From: Bacteroidales bacterium | Lineage (GTDB): Bacteria > Bacteroidota > Bacteroidia > Bacteroidales > JAADJA01 | Assembly (NCBI GenBank): GCA_020052415.1 | Contig: JAGVPB010000078.1 | Location: 1-64,000 of the forward strand | Length of the DNA: 64,000 nucleotides | Direction: 5' to 3' | Shown: in pieces, positions 35,601 to 43,727 of the stretch | Position numbering within the stretch: position 1 is the stretch's first letter | Layout of the letters: every line of letters starts with the position of its first letter | Notes under the pieces: model-generated | What the model was told of the DNA's origin: nothing | The model's database searches: none | Seen by the model: only the letters and a program-made list of their open reading frames with translations | Translations under genes and position numbers: made by a program

Positions 35601-37769
35601 ATGAAATACTGTATCATCGAGAAAGGGAACCTGTATAACATCAATTGCGAAAGTTCCGGCCAGCCGACAATGGAAAACTGCACGATCAGGAACTCAGCCA
35701 ATGACGGATTAATAGAATATGCTTCGAATCCTTCAATTACAAACTGCCTTTTCCAGAATAATGGCGGATACCCGATCAATTATACCGACTGGACCTGCAA
35801 CTCACTTCTGACAGGAAATATTTATACCGGGAATAATCCAAATTATATCGCACTTTCAGGCGGTGATTACTCATCGAACCGAACACTTTATAATGATGGA
35901 GTACCATACAGGGTTTTGAATAATATTACCATGATGCAATATGCAGGACATTCAAGACTAACCATAGAGCCAGGAGTTACCCTTGCTTTTGAACCCGGGA
36001 AAAAAATACAGTTAGGTTGGCCTGGTAGCTGGGGAGGTGATCTTTATGCAGAAGGTAATGCCGACAGTGTGATTACATTCAAACCTTATAATAACACCAT
36101 AGGTGGTTGGGATGGTATTTATTTCACTGACCAAAATGATACCTGGGGAGGAACTTCCTCCCTGAAATATTGTAACATAGAGAAAGCCGCCAATTATAAT
36201 ATACTTGCTGAAAGTTCGGGTCAGCCCTACATGGAGCATTGCATCCTTACCCAATCAGCCGGCAACGGTTTGAAACTGACAAGTTCGACGATAAACATAC
36301 GCAACTGCACCTTCTCATATAACGGATCGTATGGAATACTCTTGGAAGGATCGAGCGCTCCGACCATTGGTAACGATGCTCTTTACACAAATAACCTATA
36401 TAATAACATCGGATACGAAGTTTATAACAATACGGCCAACAACATCAATGCACGTTACAATTACTGGGGAACCGGCGATTCGGCGATGATTGCAGCACGC
36501 ATTTATGATAAGTACGACAATACAGCCAAAGGAATTGTTTACTTCGATGATTTTGCACAGTTACCATCAATCCCTTACCCAACCATGATATTAGGCGGGA
36601 CTGTTAAATATGCAAATGTCGGTGCCAATCCAATGAAAAACGCTGCCATGGTAATTAAAGATTTCGGAGGAGCAACAATTGCCACTACCAACACAAATAC
36701 TTCTGGAGTATATGCATTCAGTTCCATACCTTCCGGTAATTACCAGATGACCATCACACCTTCCAATGCATGGGGTGGCGTAAATTCGACGGATGCCTTG
36801 CTGATCCTGAACCATTTTGCACAGATAAGCCTGCTTACAGGGATGAATCTTGCAGCAGCCGATGTAAATTATAGCCATACCGTCAACGGGACTGATGTAC
36901 TGCTGGTCATGAGGCGGTATTCAGGTTTGATCAGTTCCTTCCCGGCAGGTGATTATCTCTATAACACCGATACTATTATTTTCAACGGGAACCTGGTTAC
37001 CAACAATTTCGATATGTTGTGCTTCGGGGATGTAAATGCTTCTTATGCCCCTGTCGCCCAAACCGACGAATCACCGGTTATTCTCAATTATGAAGGATCG
37101 CTTGTGGTACCCTCTTTCAGCGAATTTAACCTCGATGTTAAAATTCAAAACAGTCTTGAGGTTGGAGCGATTTCCCTCGGATTCTATTATCCTGAAGAAT
37201 ATCTTGAAATAACCGGTGCTGAAATGGCAAATGGCAACACCAATATGGTTTGGCATGCTGAAAATGGTTTATTCAGGATGGGATGGTGCGATCTGAATCC
37301 TATAAATACGATTGCAGGTGAAACGTTGATCACACTGAAAATCAAGACGAAAGATTTAACAGGACTTACCGGCAGCATTGCTCTTGAGTTGTTTGAAGAT
37401 TCTGAATTTGCCGATGCATCTGCAAACGTAAATTACGGCGTTATCCTTGAAATACCTGAAATCCAGACACTCATGGTCGGTATAATCAATTCATCGTCTG
37501 AAATCAGACTTAGCGCAAATCCAAATCCTGTCAGGGATAAAACAGTTGTGGAGTTCGAAATTCCCGAACCGGCTCATGTAAAACTGGCAGTTTATAATTT
37601 GATGGGAATAATGGTCCAATCCATTACGGATGATAATTATGCTGCTGGCAGCTATACATTGGAGATGAATACCCAAAACATAGAATCCGGAATTTACCTG
37701 TGTAAAATTGAAGTAACAAATGATCATCAGGAATATTCGAAAATGATAAAAATGGTGGTATCCAAATAA
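32613..37769 (+). CDS. 1718-aa kelch / beta-helix / dockerin / cohesin-like protein with T9SS type A tail
   Basis: ATG 32613, signal peptide ending near residue 35 (SGFSGLNAQ). Residues ~60-385 are kelch-like propeller repeats (YVVGGYNDITYSSAVYRATI, YVIGGRDASQVYNTIYYA). Residues ~480-1310 are right-handed beta-helix repeats with a large repeated unit (QYAGHSRLTIEPGVTLAFE ... GGWDGIYFTDQND). Residues ~1328-1386 look like a carboxypeptidase-regulatory-like beta-sandwich. Residues ~1388-1440 are dockerin-like (GVNSTDALLILNHFA and AADVNYSHTVNGTDVLLVMR). Residues ~1489-1625 resemble a cohesin domain (FNLDVKIQNSLEVGAISLGF ... AGETLITLKIK). Residues ~1634-1718 are a T9SS type A tail (LSANPNPVRDKTVVEFEI ... 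GIYLCKIEV). It lies 11 bp upstream of the four-cohesin gene, so the two are probably co-transcribed. It may be a connector between dockerin- and cohesin-bearing partners. Confidence 0.85.
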   Translation: MKNRLLMQDGKHKITCLLMGIFSLILSGFSGLNAQVNFSQTLNADFNKGVLNNVLVGSDNVYLQFAATDVGTWLTTTVLPQTLSGHKTATWNNQYVYVVGGYNDITYSSAVYRATIQAGGISGWTTLNSLPVAMKDVAVVIGTNTIYVIGGRDASQVYNTIYYAAINTDGSIGTWQTSAISLPAARWGHTAVYLNGFIYVAGGATVLTETSALNTVYYSKVLADNTLAAFSTGTALPATRNKHSMVTYNSMLYVLGGYANGGTKVNTVYYATPGVNGSNGAWSTATALPVTISNHSSIVANGLIMVLAGETGGTLSNTVYYANIDQTLPWTWVTSPNLLYDQTKDGAAFAGNGIVYYTGGTNLSGTPIFNTRYANLTLSTNYINHGVFTSNPFYELGIERLINSLAFTATYSAPANCQVGYRVAGADKIWGDWTALTATSPITVNQTKQYLQYKVILTGSTTFNSTFNDATITTPGTQLSGNLNAITTFTMAASPYWATSDISFTAGTHTFQAGATILFLPETGLTVSQANMICSGTAVDSVKFLYFTNEMGQWDGIYFDPNSDNGVSSQFTYTVIGNAGFGGNNANLYCNQTNEPLLTRCNLRYADGNGIRLNSAHINLNLCVLKGNLENGAYLENSNPTFTATTISNNSGAGVFLTSSASEPTYSTTTISNNLYGMRYPSPNFTILPPNGSPTMTNNTHNGVAIDGGDVTSSSKVWNSISYPYILLGTVRIVQYGSYVRLTIEPGNTIKALTGVQIQIGASSNGGELYAIGTLDSLITFTSHNGSAGGWNGIWFTEYSDNWGSPSSVMDYCVIEKGNDYNFLSESTSHPTINHSIIQNALVDGVRNSASTNTIQNTQFLNNGRYPYYFLDPDANPVHTGNIYTGNVINRIALAGGQYPWNRTLTNDNIPYLALNDIIMAQYAGHSKLTLDPGVIIEFEAGKKLQLGNPGSWGGDLFAEGTAGNQITFRPYNGIAGGWEGIYFTDQNDGWGGTSSMKYCIIEKGNLYNINCESSGQPTMENCTIRNSANDGLIEYASNPSITNCLFQNNGGYPINYTDWTCNSLLTGNIYTGNNPNYIALSGGDYSSNRTLYNDGVPYRVLNNITMMQYAGHSRLTIEPGVTLAFEPGKKIQLGWPGSWGGDLYAEGNADSVITFKPYNNTIGGWDGIYFTDQNDTWGGTSSLKYCNIEKAANYNILAESSGQPYMEHCILTQSAGNGLKLTSSTINIRNCTFSYNGSYGILLEGSSAPTIGNDALYTNNLYNNIGYEVYNNTANNINARYNYWGTGDSAMIAARIYDKYDNTAKGIVYFDDFAQLPSIPYPTMILGGTVKYANVGANPMKNAAMVIKDFGGATIATTNTNTSGVYAFSSIPSGNYQMTITPSNAWGGVNSTDALLILNHFAQISLLTGMNLAAADVNYSHTVNGTDVLLVMRRYSGLISSFPAGDYLYNTDTIIFNGNLVTNNFDMLCFGDVNASYAPVAQTDESPVILNYEGSLVVPSFSEFNLDVKIQNSLEVGAISLGFYYPEEYLEITGAEMANGNTNMVWHAENGLFRMGWCDLNPINTIAGETLITLKIKTKDLTGLTGSIALELFEDSEFADASANVNYGVILEIPEIQTLMVGIINSSSEIRLSANPNPVRDKTVVEFEIPEPAHVKLAVYNLMGIMVQSITDDNYAAGSYTLEMNTQNIESGIYLCKIEVTNDHQEYSKMIKMVVSK
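34740..36300 (+). repeat. Three ~550-bp coding repeats in the beta-helix region
   Basis: Three units, about 34.74-35.28, 35.28-35.83 and 35.83-36.30 kb, encode the same order of motifs (start NRTL or equivalent, then QYAGHSRLTIEPG, GSWGGDLYAEG, GGWDGIYFTDQND, KYCNIEK). Units two and three are the most alike. Confidence 0.75.
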
Positions 37770-37780
37770 AATTGTGAAAT

Positions 37781-40700
37781 ATGAAAACACTAATTTTAAA
37801 AATCATACCGCTGTTGTTCATTTTTATCTTGCCGGGCATAATCCATGCCCAGACGATAACAACCACGGCCGGGACAGTAACAAGCTGTCCCGGGGAAATC
37901 GTGGTTCCCATTGACGTGACCAACTTTAACGGAGTGGGAGCCATTTCCCTCATGCTGAATTACAACAACTCTGTACTTACCTATCTCGGATACCAGAATG
38001 TGCATGCTGCTCTTTCGACCGGACTGCTGATTGTTAATTCAACAGGCAGTAAGGTAATCGTAAGCTGGGCGTCCACAACACCTGCCACTTTCGGCAGCGG
38101 TACCCTGATACAATTCAGGTTTACGGGAGTACCGGGCACAAGCAGTTTAACATGGGATACCCAGACGCCCGGTAACTGTGAATACAGCGACAGCAACGGA
38201 AATATTCTTGCTGCGACATTTATCAACGGGACTGCTACGGTACAACAACCGCCGTTAATCAACACCCATCCAACAGATAAGGTAGCTTTGGTCGGACAGA
38301 ATACCAGCTTTACGATCAGCGCGGTTGCCACAGGAATCAGCTATCTATGGCAATTGAGCACTAACGGGGGCAGTTCTTATGGCAATTTGTCAAACGGAGG
38401 ATCCTATTCCGGAGTTTTGACTGCAACACTCAACATATCTTCGGTTCAGATAACGATGAACGGATATAAATACAGATGTGTGGTTAGCGGAACATGCACG
38501 CCACCCGCAACTTCAAACGCAGGAACGCTTACGGTTATCAATCCTGTGACAACCACTTTGCCGACTACAAGTGTGTGCCCTGGTAATATAATTGTCCCGG
38601 TGACGGTAACAAATTTCACATCGGTTGCAGCATTTTCTCTGACCTTCGCTTATAATACATCGGTGCTTACTTATACAGGCTACCAATCCCTGAACGGTGC
38701 TCTGGCAGGAGGTAATTTTATTGCAAATGCCATTGGTGGTAAAGTTTATTTGTCATGGTCGAAAACTACGGCGGTAACTTTTGGAGACGGAACAATCGTG
38801 GAATTACTTTTTACCAATGCAACAGGAACCAGCAGCCTGACATGGGACACGCAGACCGCAGGAAACTGCGAATACAGCGATGTAAATGGTACGCTCATCA
38901 CTTCAGTATTTGTGAATGGCAATATAACCAGTTACGGATTACCGGTAATTGTAACGCATCCTGTCAATAAAACGATTGCTAAGGGACAGAATACCAGTTT
39001 CAGCGTGACGGCTTCAGGATCGGGATTGGCCTACCTGTGGCAGGTTAGTACCAACGGAGGTTCTTCTTATTCTGACCTGGCCAATGGCGGAGTATATTCC
39101 AATGTTACAACAGCCACCATGAATATCACCGGAGCGACACTCGCTATGAATGGATACCTGTACAAGTGCAGGGTGAGTGGAACGTGCACGCCTGTGGTTT
39201 ATTCCAATCCGGCGCTGCTGACTGTTTTACCAAATATCATCACTGCCTGCCAAACCATTTCCGGATGTCCGGGTCAGTTGGTTGTACCGGTGAATGTGAC
39301 GGATTTTATCAGCGTGGGATCTTTTTCAATGGTGCTGCAATTCAACACTGCAGTACTCACATATACCGGCTACCAGAGCTTAAATACAGCGCTCAGTGGT
39401 GGTAATTTTGCAGCAAATGCAGCCTCAGGAAGTGTTTTTATTTCATGGTCAAGACTTACAGCGGCCACAATTGCAAACGGTGCCGTCCTGATCGAACTTA
39501 AATTTACCGGAGTGCCTGGTTCCAGCAGTCTGAACTGGAATACCACAACACCGGGATATTGTGAATACAGCGATATTACAGGTGTGATCTATTATTCAAC
39601 CTGGACGAACGGGAGTGTCACGGTTTACCAGCCTCCGCAAATAACTTCCAATCCAACGAATAAGACGATTTACTCAGGCGGAAGTACGAGTTTTTCTGTT
39701 ACAGCCACAGGTACAGGCCTCGGCTATCAATGGCAGGAAAGTACGAATGGAGGGGCTAACTGGTCAAACCTGTCGAATGGTTCACCCTATTCAGGTGTAT
39801 ATACGGCTACACTTACGATCAATCCTGCCAATCAGACTATGAATGGCTATCAATACCGTTGTTATGTTACCGGAACCTGTACACCATTTGTTTATTCCAA
39901 TGCAGCCCTGCTTACCGTTACCGCACAGGCCATCACAACCGGTGCAGGAAACATAAGCAATTCATGTTCAGGGAATCTGACCATCCCGGTAAATGTTGTG
40001 AACTGTAATAATGTTGGCGGCATTTCGCTGGTTTTGAACTATGATCCGTCTAAACTCTTATATGATGGTTATCAATCGCCCAATGCTGAGCTTGCAGCCG
40101 GATTATTGATCGTAAACGATAACGGGACGCAGGTTCTGATGAGCTGGGCTTCCACAAATCCGGCGGATATTGGTTCGGGAGTTCTCATTCAGTACAAATT
40201 CAAAGGGAATGCTGGGATTTCAACAACACTTTCCTGGGATACACAAACTGAAGGCAACTGCGAATACAGTGATATTTCAGGAAACGTGATCACATCCTTT
40301 TATGTTAATGGAACAGTTTCGATTGCTGCGAATGCCCTGATCGCTAATGCAGGCACCGATGTGATCATTAACCCGGGAGGTAATACGCAATTGAACGGAT
40401 CGGTTACAGGAGGAGCAACTCCTTATGGATATTTGTGGTCGCCTGCGACATGGTTAAGCAACCCGGCTATTCCGAACCCGATTTCTACACCGGAAGCTAC
40501 GATCACCTATACACTGACAGTAACAGATAACAATACGTGTGTTTCCACGGATAATGTAACAGTGACTGTTGCAGCACCGCTGATCTCACTAAACCTTAAA
40601 ATCATTTTGGAAGGGCCTTTTGTTACCTCGGATATGAATACTCTTCTGAACAGCAATGGTGTGATTCCGCTTGAGCAACCGTACGGAATATCACCATGGT

Positions 40701-41260
40701 TTTACACGGGAGGTGAATCGGTTACTGGAATACCAAATGTAAATGTGACGGATTGGGTTTTGATTGAACTCCGCCAGACAACAGGAGGCCCTGCCACGGC
40801 AACATCCGGAACAAGGATCGCGCAGAAAGCGGGATTTGTCATGAAGAACGGGAATATTGTAGATTCGGATGGTTCTTCATTTTTGCAAATAAATGCAAAC
40901 ATTACTCAAAACCTGTATGTGGTTGTGTGGCACAGGAATCACCTGGGAATTATGTCGGCAAATGCAGTAACACAATCGGGCGGAGTTTACACTTATGACT
41001 TCACCAACAGCTCTGCGAAAGCGTACGGAGGAACCCTTGCTCAAAAGCAGCTTGCCACGGGAATATGGGGAATGGTAACAGGTGACGGAAACGGCGATAA
41101 GCTTATAAATACCACGGATAAAACAGTTGTTTGGGTGAGCCAGGCGGGGAAGATGGGTTATTTGACCGGCGATTTTAACATGAATGTGCAGGTAAATAAC
41201 CAGGACAAGAATGACAAGTGGCTGTTGAATACAAGTTATCAGTCTCAGGTACCAAACTAA
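37781..41260 (+). CDS. Four-cohesin-like scaffold protein with Ig-like domains and LEGPFNG/dockerin-like module
   Basis: An 1159-aa exported protein (signal peptide MKTLILKIIPLLFIFILPGI). Four cohesin-like domains lie near residues 24-157, 257-383, 483-612 and 716-850, each with the pattern CPGEIVVPIDVTNFNGVGAI, LMLNYNNSVLTYLGYQ, IVSWASTTPATFGSGTLIQF, SSLTWDTQTPGNCEYSD. Ig-like domains (ITSNPTNKTIYSGGSTSF ... YQWQESTNGG ... GYQYRCYVTGTC) sit between them. A PKD/Ig-like domain (~851-933) precedes the module at 935-1159 (LNLKIILEGPFVTSDMNT ... GDGNGDKLINTTDK ... GDFNMNVQVNNQDKNDKW ... YQSQVPN). Cohesins of this type bind dockerins in cellulosomes; four in series suggest a scaffold role. The protein ends in the same module as its presumed partners, so self-assembly is possible. 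It follows the preceding gene by 11 bp. Confidence 0.85.
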   Translation: MKTLILKIIPLLFIFILPGIIHAQTITTTAGTVTSCPGEIVVPIDVTNFNGVGAISLMLNYNNSVLTYLGYQNVHAALSTGLLIVNSTGSKVIVSWASTTPATFGSGTLIQFRFTGVPGTSSLTWDTQTPGNCEYSDSNGNILAATFINGTATVQQPPLINTHPTDKVALVGQNTSFTISAVATGISYLWQLSTNGGSSYGNLSNGGSYSGVLTATLNISSVQITMNGYKYRCVVSGTCTPPATSNAGTLTVINPVTTTLPTTSVCPGNIIVPVTVTNFTSVAAFSLTFAYNTSVLTYTGYQSLNGALAGGNFIANAIGGKVYLSWSKTTAVTFGDGTIVELLFTNATGTSSLTWDTQTAGNCEYSDVNGTLITSVFVNGNITSYGLPVIVTHPVNKTIAKGQNTSFSVTASGSGLAYLWQVSTNGGSSYSDLANGGVYSNVTTATMNITGATLAMNGYLYKCRVSGTCTPVVYSNPALLTVLPNIITACQTISGCPGQLVVPVNVTDFISVGSFSMVLQFNTAVLTYTGYQSLNTALSGGNFAANAASGSVFISWSRLTAATIANGAVLIELKFTGVPGSSSLNWNTTTPGYCEYSDITGVIYYSTWTNGSVTVYQPPQITSNPTNKTIYSGGSTSFSVTATGTGLGYQWQESTNGGANWSNLSNGSPYSGVYTATLTINPANQTMNGYQYRCYVTGTCTPFVYSNAALLTVTAQAITTGAGNISNSCSGNLTIPVNVVNCNNVGGISLVLNYDPSKLLYDGYQSPNAELAAGLLIVNDNGTQVLMSWASTNPADIGSGVLIQYKFKGNAGISTTLSWDTQTEGNCEYSDISGNVITSFYVNGTVSIAANALIANAGTDVIINPGGNTQLNGSVTGGATPYGYLWSPATWLSNPAIPNPISTPEATITYTLTVTDNNTCVSTDNVTVTVAAPLISLNLKIILEGPFVTSDMNTLLNSNGVIPLEQPYGISPWFYTGGESVTGIPNVNVTDWVLIELRQTTGGPATATSGTRIAQKAGFVMKNGNIVDSDGSSFLQINANITQNLYVVVWHRNHLGIMSANAVTQSGGVYTYDFTNSSAKAYGGTLAQKQLATGIWGMVTGDGNGDKLINTTDKTVVWVSQAGKMGYLTGDFNMNVQVNNQDKNDKWLLNTSYQSQVPN

Positions 41261-41376
41261 TGAAGACGACGCTGACTTTGTTTATAAAATAAAAGAAAGG
41301 AGGAAATCAAGGGTTTAAACAAATATTGAAAAGGAAGCGCCAATAAATAAAACTTTGCAAATAATAACCAAATTGA

Positions 41377-41405
41377 AAATCCCGGTCATTCGCCGGGATT
41401 TTTTA
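41377..41405 (+). terminator. Rho-independent terminator after the scaffold gene
   Basis: The arms aaatcccgg (41377-41385) and ccgggattt (41393-41401) flank a 7-nt loop and run into a T-rich tail. Confidence 0.85.
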
Positions 41406-41444
41406 TAATTCTGTAATTTGATCCATGAATCTTTTTTTGTTTCC

Positions 41445-41452
41445 TATATTTG
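41445..41452 (+). promoter_or_regulatory. Candidate -7 element of the restriction-modification operon
   Basis: TATATTTG (followed by C) matches TAnnTTTG. A TTTG at 41417-41420 is 24 bp upstream, slightly long for a -33 box. The leader to the ATG at 41610 would be ~150 nt. Confidence 0.45.
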
Positions 41453-41609
41453 CCCGTACTAAACAAGGGGTAAATTGGTTTATGGATTAAAATGGGTACA
41501 ATTGGTATTATTATCCATGTACCGTCGAGGATAAAAAGGCAGAAACAACAGTGATAAATCGAAAAGAAAACAATTAATAATAACGATATTTGAGAATGGA
41601 AAAAATTAT

Positions 41610-43727
41610 ATGACTCTGACAAAAGATAAACTAAATAACAAAGCTGACGAAATCTGGAAATCTGCTATCAAACTTCGGGGAAAGTTTAAGGCGTATGAAT
41701 ATCAAAACGTGGTGCTGCCTGTTATTATGCTTCGCAGGATTGAGTGTGAATTGATTGAAAGGAGAGAAAAGACCAAATCTGAATTGCTTCCTGCTTATCC
41801 TGAATATCAGGTTAAGGAAAACGACACAAAAGAAGTAAAAGAGGAAAAACAAAAAGAAATTGAAAGTCTGATAAAAGAAACAGAAATGGATGAATATCCG
41901 TTCTGGAACACTACACACTGGACCATCAAAAAAATCATTGACGACAATGTAAGTCGTATTGAAAAACACTTCCGAGAATATATCAACGGATTTGAGCACA
42001 TTGACCTTGGTAACGGAAAAAAGAAAATAAATCCAATTGAAGAAATTTTTGAAAAATTTGAGTTTGCTGCAACCATTGGTTCAATGGACAAAAATGATGC
42101 GCTGGAACCCATATTAAGACAATATGCCAATGAGCCGTATGGACCCAAAGACCTGACGAACCTTGAAATGGGTTACATCTATGAAGAATTGCTTCGCAAA
42201 TTTTCGGAGCAAAGCGGTGAGGAAGCCGGGGAACATTTTACGCCAAGAGAAGTCATTCGCTTAATGGTTGAGTTGCTCAACATACAGCTTAACCCAGAAG
42301 ACAAAAACAAAGCGATTAGTATTTACGACCCGGCTTGCGGAACCGGCGGTATGCTTTCAGTAGCCAAAGAATATCTGATTGACAAAGCCACAACCGACAA
42401 AGAACGCAACCTGATACAAACCGTTGTACAATTGCACGGACAGGAAAAGCAACCAAAGAATTACGCCATCTGCAAAGCAGACATGCTTATAAAGGGCGGG
42501 AAAGAAGATGCCAACCGCATTACGCATGGTAACTCTTTAGTGCCGGATGAAGAAGGTTTTAAGGAAAGAGGCGATTTGCACGACAGAAAGCAATTTGATT
42601 TCATGTTGAGCAATCCTCCATTTGGCGTGAACTGGGGCGACTATGCAGGAAGAGTGAAGAAATACCAGAGAAGGTACCATGGAGGTTACCCTACTGTGAA
42701 AGATGGCGCTTTGCTTTTCCTGATGAGCATGATTGATAAAATGAAACCTAAAGAAAATGGCGGAAGCAAAATCGCTATCATCTTTAATGGTTCTCCCCTG
42801 AGTAATGGCGATGCCTTGAGTGGAGAAAGCGAAATAAGAAAATACATTCTTGAAAATGATTTGTTGGACACTATTGTGATGCTGCCCGACCAGTTGTTTT
42901 ACAACACGGGCATTTATACCTATGTGTGGTTGCTGAACAACAACAAACCCAAAGACCGAAAAGAAAAGGTTTTAATTATTAATGCACGGAATCAACATGC
43001 CGATCAGGTGCCGAGTTTGGGGCAAAAACGTCACCAACTGAAAGACGAACACCGCCAATGGATTGAGCAAAAACATCAGGCATGGAAAGAAGATGAAGAT
43101 TGCAGGATTTTCCATTACCGCGATTTCTGTTTTTATAAAGTGCAGGTAGTATTTCATCAAACCGATGAAAACGACCAGCCGATGAACATTACCGAAAAAT
43201 TTGCCACCAAACTCAACAACAAAAATGTAAATGATAAAGTAGCATTTTTTGGAGGTGAGGCAGATTTTGAAATAACCATAAGAAGTCCCTCTCCAATTGG
43301 AGAGGGATTTAGGGTGAGGTTTAAACTAACCAGGAAAGACAAGTTTGAAACCGTTTTTGCCAGGCACCTGAAAATACATTATGAAAAAGAAATAACTGCC
43401 GGTAAAGCTCCTGACATTTTTAAATGGTGGCAACGCAATTACGAAAAAAAAACCGGGTGCATTTATACGCACCGCCATTACATTACCGACCACGAATACA
43501 TTCCTTTTAATGAAGACATCAAGGAATTTATACACCGTGAAATTGACAAACCCATTATTGACATACAGCTTGCACCGCCTGTTGGTTATGAAATATTGCC
43601 AAGCAAATATTTCTTTAAATACACCCCACCACCAAAGGCAGCCGATGTATTGCAGGAGTTTTGGCAATTAGAAGAACAAGCCGAAGCCATCATTAACCAA
43701 TTAGAAGGACGCAATGCAAAAATATAG
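41610..43727 (+). CDS. hsdM: Type I restriction-modification DNA methyltransferase subunit
   Basis: A 705-aa adenine-N6 methyltransferase. An N-terminal helical HsdM domain (~1-150; YEYQNVVLPVIMLRRIE) precedes the Rossmann methyltransferase core. S-adenosylmethionine-binding motif I is YDPACGTGG (from about residue 239) and catalytic motif IV is NPPFG (from residue 335). The protein methylates the host's recognition sites together with HsdS and is needed for HsdR cleavage. Near residues 558-571 the sequence RSPSPIGEGFRVRFK is encoded by a palindromic repeat inserted in frame (43287-43324). The last 14 bp overlap hsdS, so the genes are translationally coupled. Confidence 0.95.
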   Translation: MTLTKDKLNNKADEIWKSAIKLRGKFKAYEYQNVVLPVIMLRRIECELIERREKTKSELLPAYPEYQVKENDTKEVKEEKQKEIESLIKETEMDEYPFWNTTHWTIKKIIDDNVSRIEKHFREYINGFEHIDLGNGKKKINPIEEIFEKFEFAATIGSMDKNDALEPILRQYANEPYGPKDLTNLEMGYIYEELLRKFSEQSGEEAGEHFTPREVIRLMVELLNIQLNPEDKNKAISIYDPACGTGGMLSVAKEYLIDKATTDKERNLIQTVVQLHGQEKQPKNYAICKADMLIKGGKEDANRITHGNSLVPDEEGFKERGDLHDRKQFDFMLSNPPFGVNWGDYAGRVKKYQRRYHGGYPTVKDGALLFLMSMIDKMKPKENGGSKIAIIFNGSPLSNGDALSGESEIRKYILENDLLDTIVMLPDQLFYNTGIYTYVWLLNNNKPKDRKEKVLIINARNQHADQVPSLGQKRHQLKDEHRQWIEQKHQAWKEDEDCRIFHYRDFCFYKVQVVFHQTDENDQPMNITEKFATKLNNKNVNDKVAFFGGEADFEITIRSPSPIGEGFRVRFKLTRKDKFETVFARHLKIHYEKEITAGKAPDIFKWWQRNYEKKTGCIYTHRHYITDHEYIPFNEDIKEFIHREIDKPIIDIQLAPPVGYEILPSKYFFKYTPPPKAADVLQEFWQLEEQAEAIINQLEGRNAKI
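43287..43324. repeat. Palindromic repeat inserted in frame in hsdM
   Basis: A perfect 20-bp palindrome (43287-43306, ccctctccaa and its complement) is followed by atttagggtgaggttt. I recognise this combination as a dispersed intergenic repeat of Bacteroidota genomes. Here it is translated within HsdM without breaking the frame. Confidence 0.7.

Larger units (their letters stand above)
41261..41609 (+). other. Intergenic region between the scaffold gene and the restriction operon
   Basis: The stretch holds a strong terminator (41377-41405) and a promoter-like -7 box (41445-41452), listed separately. The AT-rich sequences on either side show no gene or repeat. Confidence 0.5.
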
